Of a DNA stretch of 64,000 bases, positions 34,365-42,849 are shown piece after piece (within the stretch, counting starts at the first letter, position 1; each line of letters starts with the position of its first letter). The DNA comes from F23-D06 sp045132055. GTDB lineage: Bacteria; Bacteroidota; Bacteroidia; Bacteroidales; WCHB1-69. The stretch spans positions 135,859 through 199,858 of the forward strand of contig JBGURP010000055.1 of the NCBI GenBank assembly GCA_045132055.1, in the 5' to 3' direction. The position numbers and the translations under genes were made by a program. A model generated the notes under the pieces. It did no database searches and was not told the origin of the DNA. It saw only the letters and a list, made by a program, of their open reading frames with translations.

Positions 34365-35657
34365 TTACTCTAATACCAGCGCATCCGCCACCACTTCCGC
34401 CAACGACTTGATTTCCACGTTCAGATTGTAAGTGTGATTGAGTTGGGTGAGTTGATCGACGCAATTGTGACATGGAGTAATGACTACATTGGCTCCCGTT
34501 TGTTTAATCTGGTTGGCTTTAATTTCTCCAACTTTTAATCTGCGTTCGTTGTACTCGCTCATGGCTAGCATGCCGCCACCGCCGCCACAGCAGAAATTGT
34601 CGCTGCCTGTGGGCGTCATCTCGATCAACTCGGGCACCACCTGCTTTACCACATAGCGCAACGAGTTGTACAAGCCGCCGTTGCGGGTAATATTGCACGG
34701 ATCATGGATAGTGTATTTCTTGGTGTTGAGGTTCTTATCGACTTTGATTTTGCCGCTCTTGATGTACTCTTCCAACAGTTCAATCAAGGTAATCATCTTG
34801 AAGTCGGGATGGGCCTTAAGGTAGTTGGGCGCTTCCCAGCGCAGCGCACGTGAGCCATGACCGCATTCGCCGAGCACCAGCGTGTTGCAATGCAACTTGT
34901 GCACCTCATCGAACATGTGCTTGGCAATGGCCGTGGCCTCCGCATCGTTGCCGGAGAAGTAGCCGTAGTTGGTCACGTCGTACATTTCGGTAGATAAAGT
35001 CCAATTGGCACCGGCCATGTGGAAAATCTTGGCGGCGGCAGCAATGGAGAGCGGGAAGAACTTAGGCTCGCGCGGGTTCAGCGTGTAGAGAATGTCGGAA
35101 TTGTCCTTGTTCAACGGAATCTTGGCCTCTTCGCCCAGCTCGTCCTGCAAATCTTCTTCCATCCATTCGATAGTATCCACAAAGTCTTCCGTCGGGATTG
35201 CCATGTTGTTGCCGGTGTTGATGGCCGCATCCACCGTGGCTTGCAAAGTTTCGGGTACCAAACCCATGGTGGCCAGCATTCTTCGACCCGTGCGCACCAC
35301 AAACGGGATATCTACACCGATAGAGCAGTGCTTCACGCAACGCCCGCACATAGTGCAAGCGCCGAACAGCGAATCCACCATTTCGGTGAGCGTGTTCTCG
35401 TCCAATTCGCGCGCATGCGTCAGCTTCGGAGCAGTTTTGCCCAAGAATGTGCAGTAGCGGCGATAGATGGAAGATACCATATCGACCTTCTTGCCCGGGA
35501 TGTATTTGGGATCCTTGAACGTTTTCCAAAAAAGGCAGCTGGTCTCGCACAACCCGCAATGCACGCAGGCGTTCAGATGGGTGATGAGCTTGCTGTCACT
35601 ATGCTTGGTTAGGATGTCAATGGCTTTCTGTTTGCTCTCGGCGGATACTTCTTTCAT
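34365..35657 (-). CDS. Fe-S oxidoreductase with two 4Fe-4S motifs and CCG domains (HdrD/GlpC/LldE-like)
   Basis: 430 residues. Two N-terminal 4Fe-4S motifs: CVHCGLCETSC near residue 31 and CTMCGRCVKHC near 100. Two cysteine-rich CCG domains follow; the C-terminal one has DNFCCGGGGGMLAMSEYNER and CHNCVDQL, and the first has DPCNITRNGGLY downstream of GECGHGSR. Such subunits pass electrons from dehydrogenases (glycerol-3-phosphate, glycolate, lactate) or act as heterodisulfide-reductase-like proteins. No membrane anchor is visible and no flavin partner is adjacent, so the donor is unknown. Promoter box TATTTTTG at 35680-35687. Confidence 0.88.
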   Translation of the reverse strand: MKEVSAESKQKAIDILTKHSDSKLITHLNACVHCGLCETSCLFWKTFKDPKYIPGKKVDMVSSIYRRYCTFLGKTAPKLTHARELDENTLTEMVDSLFGACTMCGRCVKHCSIGVDIPFVVRTGRRMLATMGLVPETLQATVDAAINTGNNMAIPTEDFVDTIEWMEEDLQDELGEEAKIPLNKDNSDILYTLNPREPKFFPLSIAAAAKIFHMAGANWTLSTEMYDVTNYGYFSGNDAEATAIAKHMFDEVHKLHCNTLVLGECGHGSRALRWEAPNYLKAHPDFKMITLIELLEEYIKSGKIKVDKNLNTKKYTIHDPCNITRNGGLYNSLRYVVKQVVPELIEMTPTGSDNFCCGGGGGMLAMSEYNERRLKVGEIKANQIKQTGANVVITPCHNCVDQLTQLNHTYNLNVEIKSLAEVVADALVLE

Positions 35658-35679
35658 ATCGTTGTTTTAAAAAATCGCG

Positions 35680-35687
35680 CAAAAATA
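35680..35687 (-). promoter_or_regulatory. -7 promoter element of the Fe-S protein gene
   Basis: Minus-strand TATTTTTG, 22 bp upstream of the ATG at 35657, within the short gap after priA. Confidence 0.6.
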
Positions 35688-35703
35688 CAAAAATGGCGGC
35701 AAA

Positions 35704-38196
35704 TTATGCATCCACATTGATTACCACACGCACAGTCTTGTGGTTTTGCTGGAATTTCTGCAAGATTTTCAGCAGTGTTGCTTTGTGGTTTTCCAGCTGG
35801 GAATCTTTGGCCAGTTTGATCCAGAAATCCTCCAGATAGTAGTTCTGGATGCGGGAGACCAGTGGTGCCTGTGGGCCGAGCACGTGCCCTGGGAAGGCTT
35901 CGCGCAAAGGAACGGCCAATGTTTGGGCCGCGGTGGTCACCACCTTCTCATCGGGGTGCTTGAGCGTTACTTTCACCAAACGTGTAACAGGCGGATAGTG
36001 ATACTCCTTTCGCTCGGCAATCTGGCTTCGGTACATGGCCATGAAATCGTTGGTTTCCACGTACTTCAGTGCCGGATGTTCTGGCTGATACGACTGGATG
36101 ACCACTTTGCCGGGCACCTCCTTGCGGCCCGCGCGCCCGCTCACCTGGGCGAGCAACTGGAACGCACGCTCAAACGAGCGGAAATCGGGGAACGAAATCA
36201 ACGCGTCGGCATTCAGGATGCCCACTACGCTCACGCGGTCGAAGTCCAGCCCCTTTGTAACCATTTGTGTACCAACGAGTATGTCGGTTTTATGCTGCTC
36301 AAAGTCGCTGATGATTTGCTGGTAGCCATTCTTGGAGCGCGTGGTGTCCAAATCCATGCGCGCGATGGAGGCTTGCGGGAAGATTTCTGCCAGTGTATCT
36401 TCCACCTTTTCGGTGCCAAAACCTTTCATCTCAATGTCCGTGCTGTGGCAGGTGGGACACTCGTGCGGAACCGCAATGGCATAGCCGCAATAGTGGCACT
36501 TCAGTAGCCCAGTTTTTTTGTGGTAAGTCAACGTCACATCGCAATATTTGCAGGTGGGCATGGTCTGGCACGTGTTGCAGATCATCCGCACGGCATAGCC
36601 TCTTCTGTTTTGGAAAAGAATCACTTGCTCTTTTTTATCCAATGCTTCGCCGATGCGCTCAATGAGAAAATCGGAGAACACGCCTTGCACTTGATGCTGT
36701 TTGCGCGCCTCGATCATGTTCACCACCCAAATGTCGGGCAACTTGCTTTGGGCAAAGCGCTGTTTCAACTCCACCAGCCCGTATTTGTTCTGTTTCACAT
36801 TGTAATAGCTTTCCAAGGAAGGCGTTGCCGTGCCCAGCAAGGTTTTGGCCTTGTGCATGTTGCCCAGCACGATGGCACAGTCGCGGGCGTGGTAGCGCGG
36901 CGCAGGGTCTTGCTGCTTGTAAGAGGCATCGTGCTCCTCGTCCACAATGATGAGTCCCAGATTTTGGTACGGCAGCAACAGGGCGGAGCGCGCACCCAAA
37001 ATCAGCTGGTATTTGGAAGTGTCGGCTATATCCGAGCCTTGTTCCAGTACGCGGTTCCAAATCTCCACGCGCTCGTACTCGTTGAAACGGGAATGATACA
37101 CCCCGACCTTCTCGCCGAAGTATTTTCGCAACCGGTTGACAATCTGCGAAGTAAGTGCGATTTCAGGGAGTAGGTAAAGTACTTGTTTACCCTGTTTCAG
37201 CACCTCATCGATGAGCTTGATATAGATTTCCGTCTTGCCGCTGCCGGTCACGCCGTGCAACAGCACCACTGGAAACTGGCCGAACTGCTCGTGTATTTGC
37301 TGGAAAGCTTTCTGCTGTGGATCAGACAGTTGGATGTTATCTGCAGTCTCGCGGGAGGAAAAGTCCGTCAAGCGGGACGTGACCACCTCTTCCGTTTTCA
37401 GAAATCCCTTTTTGAGGAGCGTTTGCAGGCGGGCGGGGGTCAGTGCGCTGGAATTAACCACTTGTGATTTGGGCACGCGCGCCGAAAAGTCATAGCCCTT
37501 GGCTCCCTTGGTCAGCATGATGAAGGCCAGCAGGCCATCGGCTTGAGCGGAGGTTCTCGTGCTGAGGTTGAGTTGGTCCAACAACGCCATGAACGAGGCT
37601 TCGGAGGCATAATTATCGCCCAAACGAACGTATGTCTCTTTCTTGGCCTTGTACGGGTTGCGCACCTCCTCGTCGGTCACCACTACCCTTTTGTCAACCA
37701 AGGATTTGATGATGGGGATCACTTTCTGGATATTGACGGCTTTGCTGATCTCATCCACTGTCATAAATTCCTTGTAGGTCAGTGCCTCGGCGATATGCAG
37801 CTCGTTAGGGGTGAGTGTGGAGACGTCCCCACTGAAGTTGGGATGGAGGTGAATTTTGGTTTCAGAAGCCAGTTTGAGTGCGGCGGGCAGTGCGGCGGCC
37901 ATCACCTCGCCCAGCGTGCAGAGGTAGTAGTCGGCCATCCATTGCCAGAGCAGGAACTGCCGCTCGGAAATTACGGGGCGGTCGTCAACCACATCCAGGA
38001 TGTATTTGGCGGTCACTTGCGGTGCATTCTCGTGCACGCGCACCACGAGGGCCGAATAGAGCTTGCTGCGCCCGAAGGGTACAATCACGCGCTTGCCGAA
38101 AGCCACAGCATCATCCAGCTCGTACGGCACGCGGTAGGTAAACAGCGCGGGCAGCGGCAGTGGCAGGAGAACATCGGCGAAATGAGTGACACGCAT
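35704..38196 (-). CDS. priA: Primosomal replication restart helicase PriA
   Basis: 830 residues. Restarts stalled replication forks by loading the replisome. The N-terminal 3'-DNA-binding domain starts MRVTHFADVLLPLPLPALF. Helicase motifs: Walker A GVTGSGKTEIYIKLI near residue 315, Walker B VDEEHDASYKQQD near 417. The zinc-binding insertion between about 533 and 590 carries four Cys pairs (CNTCQTMPTCKYCDV, CHYCGYA, CPTCHS). GTQMVTKGLDFDRV and AQVSGRAGR are motifs V and VI. Length is normal. Upstream DNA (38199-38313) is a degenerate GGTGAA/AGTAAA repeat with no clear promoter. Confidence 0.97.
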   Translation of the reverse strand: MRVTHFADVLLPLPLPALFTYRVPYELDDAVAFGKRVIVPFGRSKLYSALVVRVHENAPQVTAKYILDVVDDRPVISERQFLLWQWMADYYLCTLGEVMAAALPAALKLASETKIHLHPNFSGDVSTLTPNELHIAEALTYKEFMTVDEISKAVNIQKVIPIIKSLVDKRVVVTDEEVRNPYKAKKETYVRLGDNYASEASFMALLDQLNLSTRTSAQADGLLAFIMLTKGAKGYDFSARVPKSQVVNSSALTPARLQTLLKKGFLKTEEVVTSRLTDFSSRETADNIQLSDPQQKAFQQIHEQFGQFPVVLLHGVTGSGKTEIYIKLIDEVLKQGKQVLYLLPEIALTSQIVNRLRKYFGEKVGVYHSRFNEYERVEIWNRVLEQGSDIADTSKYQLILGARSALLLPYQNLGLIIVDEEHDASYKQQDPAPRYHARDCAIVLGNMHKAKTLLGTATPSLESYYNVKQNKYGLVELKQRFAQSKLPDIWVVNMIEARKQHQVQGVFSDFLIERIGEALDKKEQVILFQNRRGYAVRMICNTCQTMPTCKYCDVTLTYHKKTGLLKCHYCGYAIAVPHECPTCHSTDIEMKGFGTEKVEDTLAEIFPQASIARMDLDTTRSKNGYQQIISDFEQHKTDILVGTQMVTKGLDFDRVSVVGILNADALISFPDFRSFERAFQLLAQVSGRAGRKEVPGKVVIQSYQPEHPALKYVETNDFMAMYRSQIAERKEYHYPPVTRLVKVTLKHPDEKVVTTAAQTLAVPLREAFPGHVLGPQAPLVSRIQNYYLEDFWIKLAKDSQLENHKATLLKILQKFQQNHKTVRVVINVDA

Positions 38197-38198
38197 GG

Positions 38199-38313
38199 GA
38201 TGGGGTGAATGTGGTGAATGAGGTAAAAGGGGTGAAAGGAGTAAAAGAGGTAAATGGGGTAAAAGGGGTGAATATGGTGAATGAGGAGTAAGGAGTAAAA
38301 GGAGTAAAGGAGG
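38199..38313. repeat. Degenerate GGTGAAT/GGAGTAAAA simple repeat upstream of priA
   Basis: Some fifteen imperfect units such as GGGGTGAAT, GAGGTAAAAG and GGAGTAAAAG in tandem. Same general style as the GGGAAT repeats at 0.66 and 16.1 kb. No coding frame is supported here. Confidence 0.8.
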
Positions 38314-38349
38314 ATTATTAACTATAAACTATTATCTATCAACTATTAA

Positions 38350-38958
38350 CTAAAAAAGTGTGGGTTCCCAGTTGGAGGCGTTTTTGATTTTATGGGATTT
38401 GCGGGCTTCTTTGTTGAGCACTTTGATTTTCCGTTCTACGCCCCAGCGATAGCCGCCGAGCTTGCCATTGGAACAGATAACGCGATGGCAGGGCACCACG
38501 TACATCACGGGGTTACTGCCCACGGCCTTGCCCACCGCACGGGCTGCCCGTGGTTTGCCGACTCTTTCGGCAATATTGAGATAGGTGGTCACCTTGCCAG
38601 CAGGCACCGAGAGCAAATCCTCCCACACGGCAAGCTGGAAGGGTGTTCCGAGCAGATGCAACACGATTTCTTTTTCATTATCCCATTTTCCACGTAACAG
38701 CAAAGAGATGTTTTTATGAGCCGCCACTTTCTGGCAACGGAAATTGGCTTTTGGAAAATGCTTTTTCAAAGCCTCCACTGGATTCCATTTCATCTCGCCG
38801 GGCATCAGCAAACAGACACCCTTTTGCGTGGAAGCTACGAGAGCCTTGCCACCAAAAATGGAGATGAAACTGTAGTGAATCATCAGCTTTTTGTCTTTGC
38901 TTTTGAACTCCGCCCTGGTCATGGGAACGATTTTAACCGGATTGGAAGAGGTGCTCAT
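38350..38958 (-). CDS. ogt: Methylated-DNA-protein-cysteine S-methyltransferase
   Basis: Removes alkyl groups from O6 of guanine by transferring them to its own cysteine. 202 residues; the active site PCHRVI has Cys157, preceded by the helix-turn-helix region (PAGKVTTYLNIAERVGKPRAARAVGKAV) that inserts into the minor groove. The C-terminus GGYRWGVERK is standard. The N-terminal ~85 residues resemble the Ada/Ogt N-domain. Divided from the HAD phosphatase gene by 18 bp. Confidence 0.93.
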   Translation of the reverse strand: MSTSSNPVKIVPMTRAEFKSKDKKLMIHYSFISIFGGKALVASTQKGVCLLMPGEMKWNPVEALKKHFPKANFRCQKVAAHKNISLLLRGKWDNEKEIVLHLLGTPFQLAVWEDLLSVPAGKVTTYLNIAERVGKPRAARAVGKAVGSNPVMYVVPCHRVICSNGKLGGYRWGVERKIKVLNKEARKSHKIKNASNWEPTLF

Positions 38959-38976
38959 AACATGGGATTTTATCGG

Positions 38977-39849
38977 TTATTTATTCACTTCTTTGTATTT
39001 GATGTGCAACAAATCCTGCTCCATGGCGGTTTTGTCGATGATCTTTTTCAGCATCACATCCAGTTCGCCGCCCTCGGAGTAGTTGGTGGGCGCGATGTAG
39101 TCGGCGCGGTTCTGGCGGATGAGGTCAAGGCAGATGTCTTTGGAAGATTTTGGGCGGTGCGGGGTGGCCACAGAAGCCGGGTTATAAACGGCAATGGTGG
39201 TGCCGCCGTAAAGGTTCACCATCTTCATGGCTGGCACGTCGGTTTCTCCATCGCCAATGTAGATGAAGTTGGAAAAAGGTACTGCGCGCTCATCTTCGGG
39301 CATCGATTTGTTAATCAGTGTATTGTCATACGAGTTGTAGATACCTTTGTTGATACGGAACAGATACTGGGTTTTGTTGGTGTAGTTGACCACCAGCGCG
39401 GGCCAACAGGCCACGCCGTTTTCGTCATACTCAAATCCAGAAGCGTAAATGGTTTTGAAATGTTTGGCGATGGCGGTACCTTTCACGAACTCGCGCAAGC
39501 CGGAAGAGATGATAAAGTGTTCCAAGTGCATGTTTTTGGAGGCGGCATACGCGTTGATGCGTTCAAAATAGCTTTCCACACCTTCAAAAAAAGTGATTTT
39601 CTCGCCGTATTTCATAAAGGCCTCTTCGCGAATGGGGATATTTTTCTCTTTGGCCTTGATGAGCATCAGGTGCATGTAGGCGAGCACTTCATCCATATCG
39701 TGCTTCTTGGCCAGTTCGTTGGCCTCTTGCCAGAACTCACCCTTGTCCATGTTGAGGTCGGGTATGAAGTTGTACTCCTGCATGTTGCCCGGCGCCAGCG
39801 TACCGTCAAAGTCGTACGCGATGGCCATATTGCGGTTTTCTTTAATCAT
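38977..39849 (-). CDS. HAD-family phosphatase
   Basis: 290 residues. HAD motif I is YDFDGTLAP with Asp13 as nucleophile and Asp15 as acid/base; motif II is the IISSGL strand (SSG) near residue 117; motif III/IV is IYIGDGETDVPAMK. The alpha-helical cap between motifs I and II (about 25-100) is like phosphoserine-phosphatase-type HADs. The substrate cannot be told from sequence. Its promoter TATCTTTG (39898-39905) gives a ~50-nt leader. Confidence 0.88.
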   Translation of the reverse strand: MIKENRNMAIAYDFDGTLAPGNMQEYNFIPDLNMDKGEFWQEANELAKKHDMDEVLAYMHLMLIKAKEKNIPIREEAFMKYGEKITFFEGVESYFERINAYAASKNMHLEHFIISSGLREFVKGTAIAKHFKTIYASGFEYDENGVACWPALVVNYTNKTQYLFRINKGIYNSYDNTLINKSMPEDERAVPFSNFIYIGDGETDVPAMKMVNLYGGTTIAVYNPASVATPHRPKSSKDICLDLIRQNRADYIAPTNYSEGGELDVMLKKIIDKTAMEQDLLHIKYKEVNK

Positions 39850-39897
39850 CTTATTATCAATAGGTTATAAAAATCCATTTCATTAACTCTGTGATTG

Positions 39898-39905
39898 CAA
39901 AGATA
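39898..39905 (-). promoter_or_regulatory. -7 promoter element of the HAD phosphatase / ogt unit
   Basis: Minus-strand TATCTTTG, 48 bp upstream of the ATG at 39849. The ogt gene follows after an 18-bp gap and likely shares the transcript. Confidence 0.55.
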
Positions 39906-39965
39906 TTAAAAAATCCGGTTTTCATATTATCTCACTCCTAACAGGCTACATTACAGTAAAATTGT

Positions 39966-39973
39966 TATTTTTG
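39966..39973 (+). promoter_or_regulatory. -7 promoter element of the DUF4160-DUF2442 pair
   Basis: Plus-strand TATTTTTG, 23 nt before the ATG at 39997; divergent from the HAD gene promoter 60 bp away. Confidence 0.6.
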
Positions 39974-39996
39974 CAACAGCTTTAAAACAAAATACT

Positions 39997-40224
39997 ATGC
40001 CTACTTTATCTGAATTCTTTGGAATAACAATACGAATGAAATACCTTGATCACAATCCACCTCATTTTCATGCTCAATATCAACAAGACAAAATTTCTGT
40101 AGAAATTCGAAATGGAAAAATTAAAGGTGAAATGTCTGAAAGAGCCTTAAAATTGGTGTTGGAATGGCTCGATTTGCATCGAAATGACTTACTAAAAGCT
40201 TGGAATCAATCTTCTAATGGATAA
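39997..40224 (+). CDS. DUF4160 protein, first gene of a small two-gene cassette
   Basis: 75 residues. The family signature YLDHNPPHFHAQYQQDKISV is complete, followed by ISVEIRNGKIKGEMSERALKLVLEWLDLH and a C-terminal NDLLKAWNQ. DUF4160 and DUF2442 proteins are very often adjacent in bacteria and are suspected toxin-antitoxin-like or regulatory pairs; no function is proven. One of few plus-strand genes in this part of the window, AT-rich relative to its neighbours, which fits acquisition. Confidence 0.88.
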   Translation: MPTLSEFFGITIRMKYLDHNPPHFHAQYQQDKISVEIRNGKIKGEMSERALKLVLEWLDLHRNDLLKAWNQSSNG

Positions 40225-40253
40225 AAACCAAATAAAATAGAACCTTTAAAATA

Positions 40254-40571
40254 ATGAATGATATGTTTTTAGAAATAACAGACGCGAAATATATTGATTC
40301 TTACAGAATATGGGTGTGTTTCAACAATGGTGATTGTAGGATTTTTGACTTCGCAACAATTATTGATAAGTATCCCGTTTTTGAACCATTGAAAGATATA
40401 GAACTTTTGAAAAGTTTTATTATCACGGATACGCTTGAGTGGCAAAATGGTGAAATTGATATTGCACCGGAATATCTATATGAACATGGTATTGTCTCCT
40501 ATCCCAACAAGGAAACGGAATTTGGCAGTGTAGCGGAGGATGAAATTCATTATGATACTGGCAAAGACTAA
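40254..40571 (+). CDS. DUF2442 protein, second gene of the pair
   Basis: 105 residues, slightly longer than the usual ~80-90. Family features: ITDAKYIDSYRIWVCFNNGD, the central FDFATIIDKYPVFEPLKD, FKSFIITDTLEWQNGEIDIAPEYLY. Starts 29 nt after the DUF4160 stop. Its last 4 nt overlap convergently with the end of the gene on the minus strand. Confidence 0.87.
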   Translation: MNDMFLEITDAKYIDSYRIWVCFNNGDCRIFDFATIIDKYPVFEPLKDIELLKSFIITDTLEWQNGEIDIAPEYLYEHGIVSYPNKETEFGSVAEDEIHYDTGKD

Positions 40572-40828
40572 TTGTTCATCAGCCACTCCCCCAGCTCCTT
40601 CACCCGTGCGCGGTACTTCGCGATTTGGCTTTCGATGAAGTCTTCGCTGAATTTGCGGTCGCAGAAGCCGTTGCCCCGCGCCACGTATTCATCGTCTTCC
40701 AATGAGCCAAATAAATCCAGATAGTTTTCGAGATATTGGCGGTTTTCATCCAAAAGACGTTTCAAATCCTCAACATCGGCCTCAATGGTCTCGCCGGTGG
40801 AATAGCGGTATTGTTTCTTTTCGGGCAT
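40568..40828 (-). CDS. Small conserved-looking hypothetical protein
   Basis: 86 residues, charged and probably alpha-helical (DVEDLKRLLDENRQYLENYL; ESQIAKYRARVKELGEWLMN). No signal peptide or membrane segment. I do not recognise a family. Codon usage is like the neighbouring housekeeping genes, and it converges with the DUF2442 gene. Function open. Confidence 0.65.
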   Translation of the reverse strand: MPEKKQYRYSTGETIEADVEDLKRLLDENRQYLENYLDLFGSLEDDEYVARGNGFCDRKFSEDFIESQIAKYRARVKELGEWLMNN

Positions 40829-40876
40829 GATTGGTAGTTCTGTTTACGATATTTTTCAATAATAAAAGAATAAAAA

Positions 40877-40904
40877 AATGGGCAAACCGAGTGATTCGCC
40901 CATT
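40877..40904 (-). terminator. Rho-independent terminator of the OmpA/TPR lipoprotein gene
   Basis: Minus strand: AATGGGC-14-nt loop-GCCCATT followed by TTTTTT. Lies 23 bp after the stop codon at 40927. Confidence 0.8.
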
Positions 40905-40926
40905 AAAGTTTTGAAACGCTGAATCT

Positions 40927-42753
40927 TTATTTCACCAAATTCTTGAACGTCTCGGTTCTTTTGTATTTCTTGAATTCGGCGTCTTTCTTGGCGGTTTTCT
41001 TGTAGGAAGGATCCAGCTGGATGGCGGTGCCGAGATTGCTATAGACACCGTTCTCATCCTTCATGCGGGCGGCCAACACAGCTTTCAGATAAGCCGTCTT
41101 GGCATCTACATTTTCAATGCAGTCCAAAGTTGTCTTGGCGGCATTGTAATCCTTTTGGAGCAATTGGATCAGTGCGGTATTGTAGTCGCAACTTTTGCCG
41201 CTCAACTGCTGTGAGGCTTGTGCATAGTTACCATCCATGATGGAGTAAACACCCAGCGCGTAGTCTTGGTTAACAGGACTAACAGTTGCCTTTTGGGAAG
41301 CCTCGAAGTTGGCTTTGGCGGCAGTATGATTGCCTTGCAGGAACTCAGCCACGGCCAAGTTGTTCAGCACGATACCATTATCCGGAGAGATGGCCGCCGC
41401 TTTGTTGAAATAGCTGACCGCGTCGTCCAAATCATCGGCATTGCCGTTGTTGTAATATTTGTTGAGATAAAGCACGCCCAAGTCGTTGTAGGCACGCCAG
41501 TCGCCTTGTGTCTTCGGGTCGCGGATCAGCGCTTTGTAGATGGTTTCCTGATCTTCCACCGTGTTGGCCACGGAAGCGGCATACAAACGTTCGTTGACAG
41601 AGAATTCGTCCGGGTTGGATTTCACTCTGCTCACCAATTCAGCATCGGTGTAAGATTCGTGCTTCTTGCAGATGAGCTGCATTTCGGCGCGGCGCAACGG
41701 CGGCAGGATTGCATCGGCGATTTCAGGATAGATGTCCGTCATTTCACGGATCTTCTGCTCGCGCATGTCGTTGTTGGCCTGTGAGCGAACCACATTCAAG
41801 ATTTGGTTCTTTTGGGCAATATTGGATTTCTCGATAGCGGCCTCAAAACCGTCCCAGTCCTCACCCTTGGCATTATTCACATATTGGAATTCAGGTCTTT
41901 GCAGATCTTTCAGCTTGATTTTATTCTTCTTGGCATAATCCTTCAGATATTTCTCATATTGATCCTGAAACCATTTTTTGCCCTGCTCGAAACGTCTTTC
42001 GGAAAGACCTTGGTTGTTGCTCTCTTCGCCTTCAGGGGAAGCCCAACCGGAAATAACCACGCGGTCAATGATGATGTCGTTGTACAGGTAATCCACAAAC
42101 GCCTTGATGGAGTCCTTGGCAGCCTGCTTTTTGTTGTTAGGGTTACTCCAGTTCATGTTGGAACTGTTAAGATCAAAATAGATCGTGGCTGTTTTGCCAG
42201 TGAACTCAGGGGTGTAGTTGTGCGGTGAGTGGATAAAATTACCGCTGGTAGCATCGTAGGTGCTCTTGGGTTGCAGACCAATGCGGGAAGAGGTGTTGGC
42301 AATACCTTCGCCAAGAGTCTTTTCCGGAGTCAGCGTGGTGGATTTTTTCTTGATTTGTGCAATGGCAGGAGCCACTATTTCAGCTTCTTCATAACTCGGA
42401 TCGTATTTGAACGTGCCCGTCTGGGTGAAGCTGCCACCGTTTTTCCAACTGATAACAGTACCTTCGCCTTTAGCCTTTTCACCTTTCAGCTTGATGGTGG
42501 CAAAAGGAGGATTGACGTTGGTGCCGTCCACTTTCAATGTCGGGGAGAGCGTTACCGTTGCTTTCTTCTTCATATACTTGGGAGGGAAGGTGCCCTTGAT
42601 GGTATAGGCAACCTCGCCGCCTTTGCTTTCCAAATCGGGATTATCCAAAGTAACTGAAACTTCAGGGTATTTGGTAACCATCTTCCCAAAACCACAGCTG
42701 GTCATCATAGCTGCTATCAAAACAGCAAAACCTAAAACATATATTCTTTTCAT
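40927..42753 (-). CDS. OmpA-like and TPR domain outer-membrane lipoprotein
   Basis: 608 residues. Lipoprotein signal MKRIYVLGFAVLIAAMMTSC. Residues ~30-130 form a beta-rich region (VSVTLDNPDLESKGGEVAYT). An OmpA/MotB-type peptidoglycan-binding region spans about 185-290: TATIYFDLNSSNMNW, then VVISGWASPEGEESNNQGLSERRFEQGKKW. TPR-like helices occupy about 420-560 (YNDLGVLYLNKYYNNGNADD, DNGIVLNNLAVAEFLQGNH). It probably ties the outer membrane to the cell wall and scaffolds envelope complexes. Promoter TATGTTTG at 42779-42786 and a strong terminator frame a single-gene unit. Confidence 0.88.
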   Translation of the reverse strand: MKRIYVLGFAVLIAAMMTSCGFGKMVTKYPEVSVTLDNPDLESKGGEVAYTIKGTFPPKYMKKKATVTLSPTLKVDGTNVNPPFATIKLKGEKAKGEGTVISWKNGGSFTQTGTFKYDPSYEEAEIVAPAIAQIKKKSTTLTPEKTLGEGIANTSSRIGLQPKSTYDATSGNFIHSPHNYTPEFTGKTATIYFDLNSSNMNWSNPNNKKQAAKDSIKAFVDYLYNDIIIDRVVISGWASPEGEESNNQGLSERRFEQGKKWFQDQYEKYLKDYAKKNKIKLKDLQRPEFQYVNNAKGEDWDGFEAAIEKSNIAQKNQILNVVRSQANNDMREQKIREMTDIYPEIADAILPPLRRAEMQLICKKHESYTDAELVSRVKSNPDEFSVNERLYAASVANTVEDQETIYKALIRDPKTQGDWRAYNDLGVLYLNKYYNNGNADDLDDAVSYFNKAAAISPDNGIVLNNLAVAEFLQGNHTAAKANFEASQKATVSPVNQDYALGVYSIMDGNYAQASQQLSGKSCDYNTALIQLLQKDYNAAKTTLDCIENVDAKTAYLKAVLAARMKDENGVYSNLGTAIQLDPSYKKTAKKDAEFKKYKRTETFKNLVK

Positions 42754-42778
42754 ATTTATTTGATTATTTGATTATTAG

Positions 42779-42786
42779 CAAACATA
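42779..42786 (-). promoter_or_regulatory. -7 promoter element of the OmpA/TPR lipoprotein gene
   Basis: Minus-strand TATGTTTG, 25 bp upstream of the ATG at 42753; the leader is AT-rich with repeated ATTTGATT units. Confidence 0.6.
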
Positions 42787-42849
42787 CGTATAGAGCGCAA
42801 AAATAATAAAATATTCTTACACGGACAATATACTTTTAAAAGGGTTTCA

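Noticed and set aside
38199..38313. Possible CRISPR-like array in the repeats upstream of priA
   Set aside because: Units are 7-10 bp, degenerate and without spacers; no cas genes in the window.
38716..39870. Plus-strand frame of 384 codons opposite ogt and the HAD gene
   Set aside because: Antisense to two genes with intact catalytic motifs; the product is His/Phe/Val-rich with no family.
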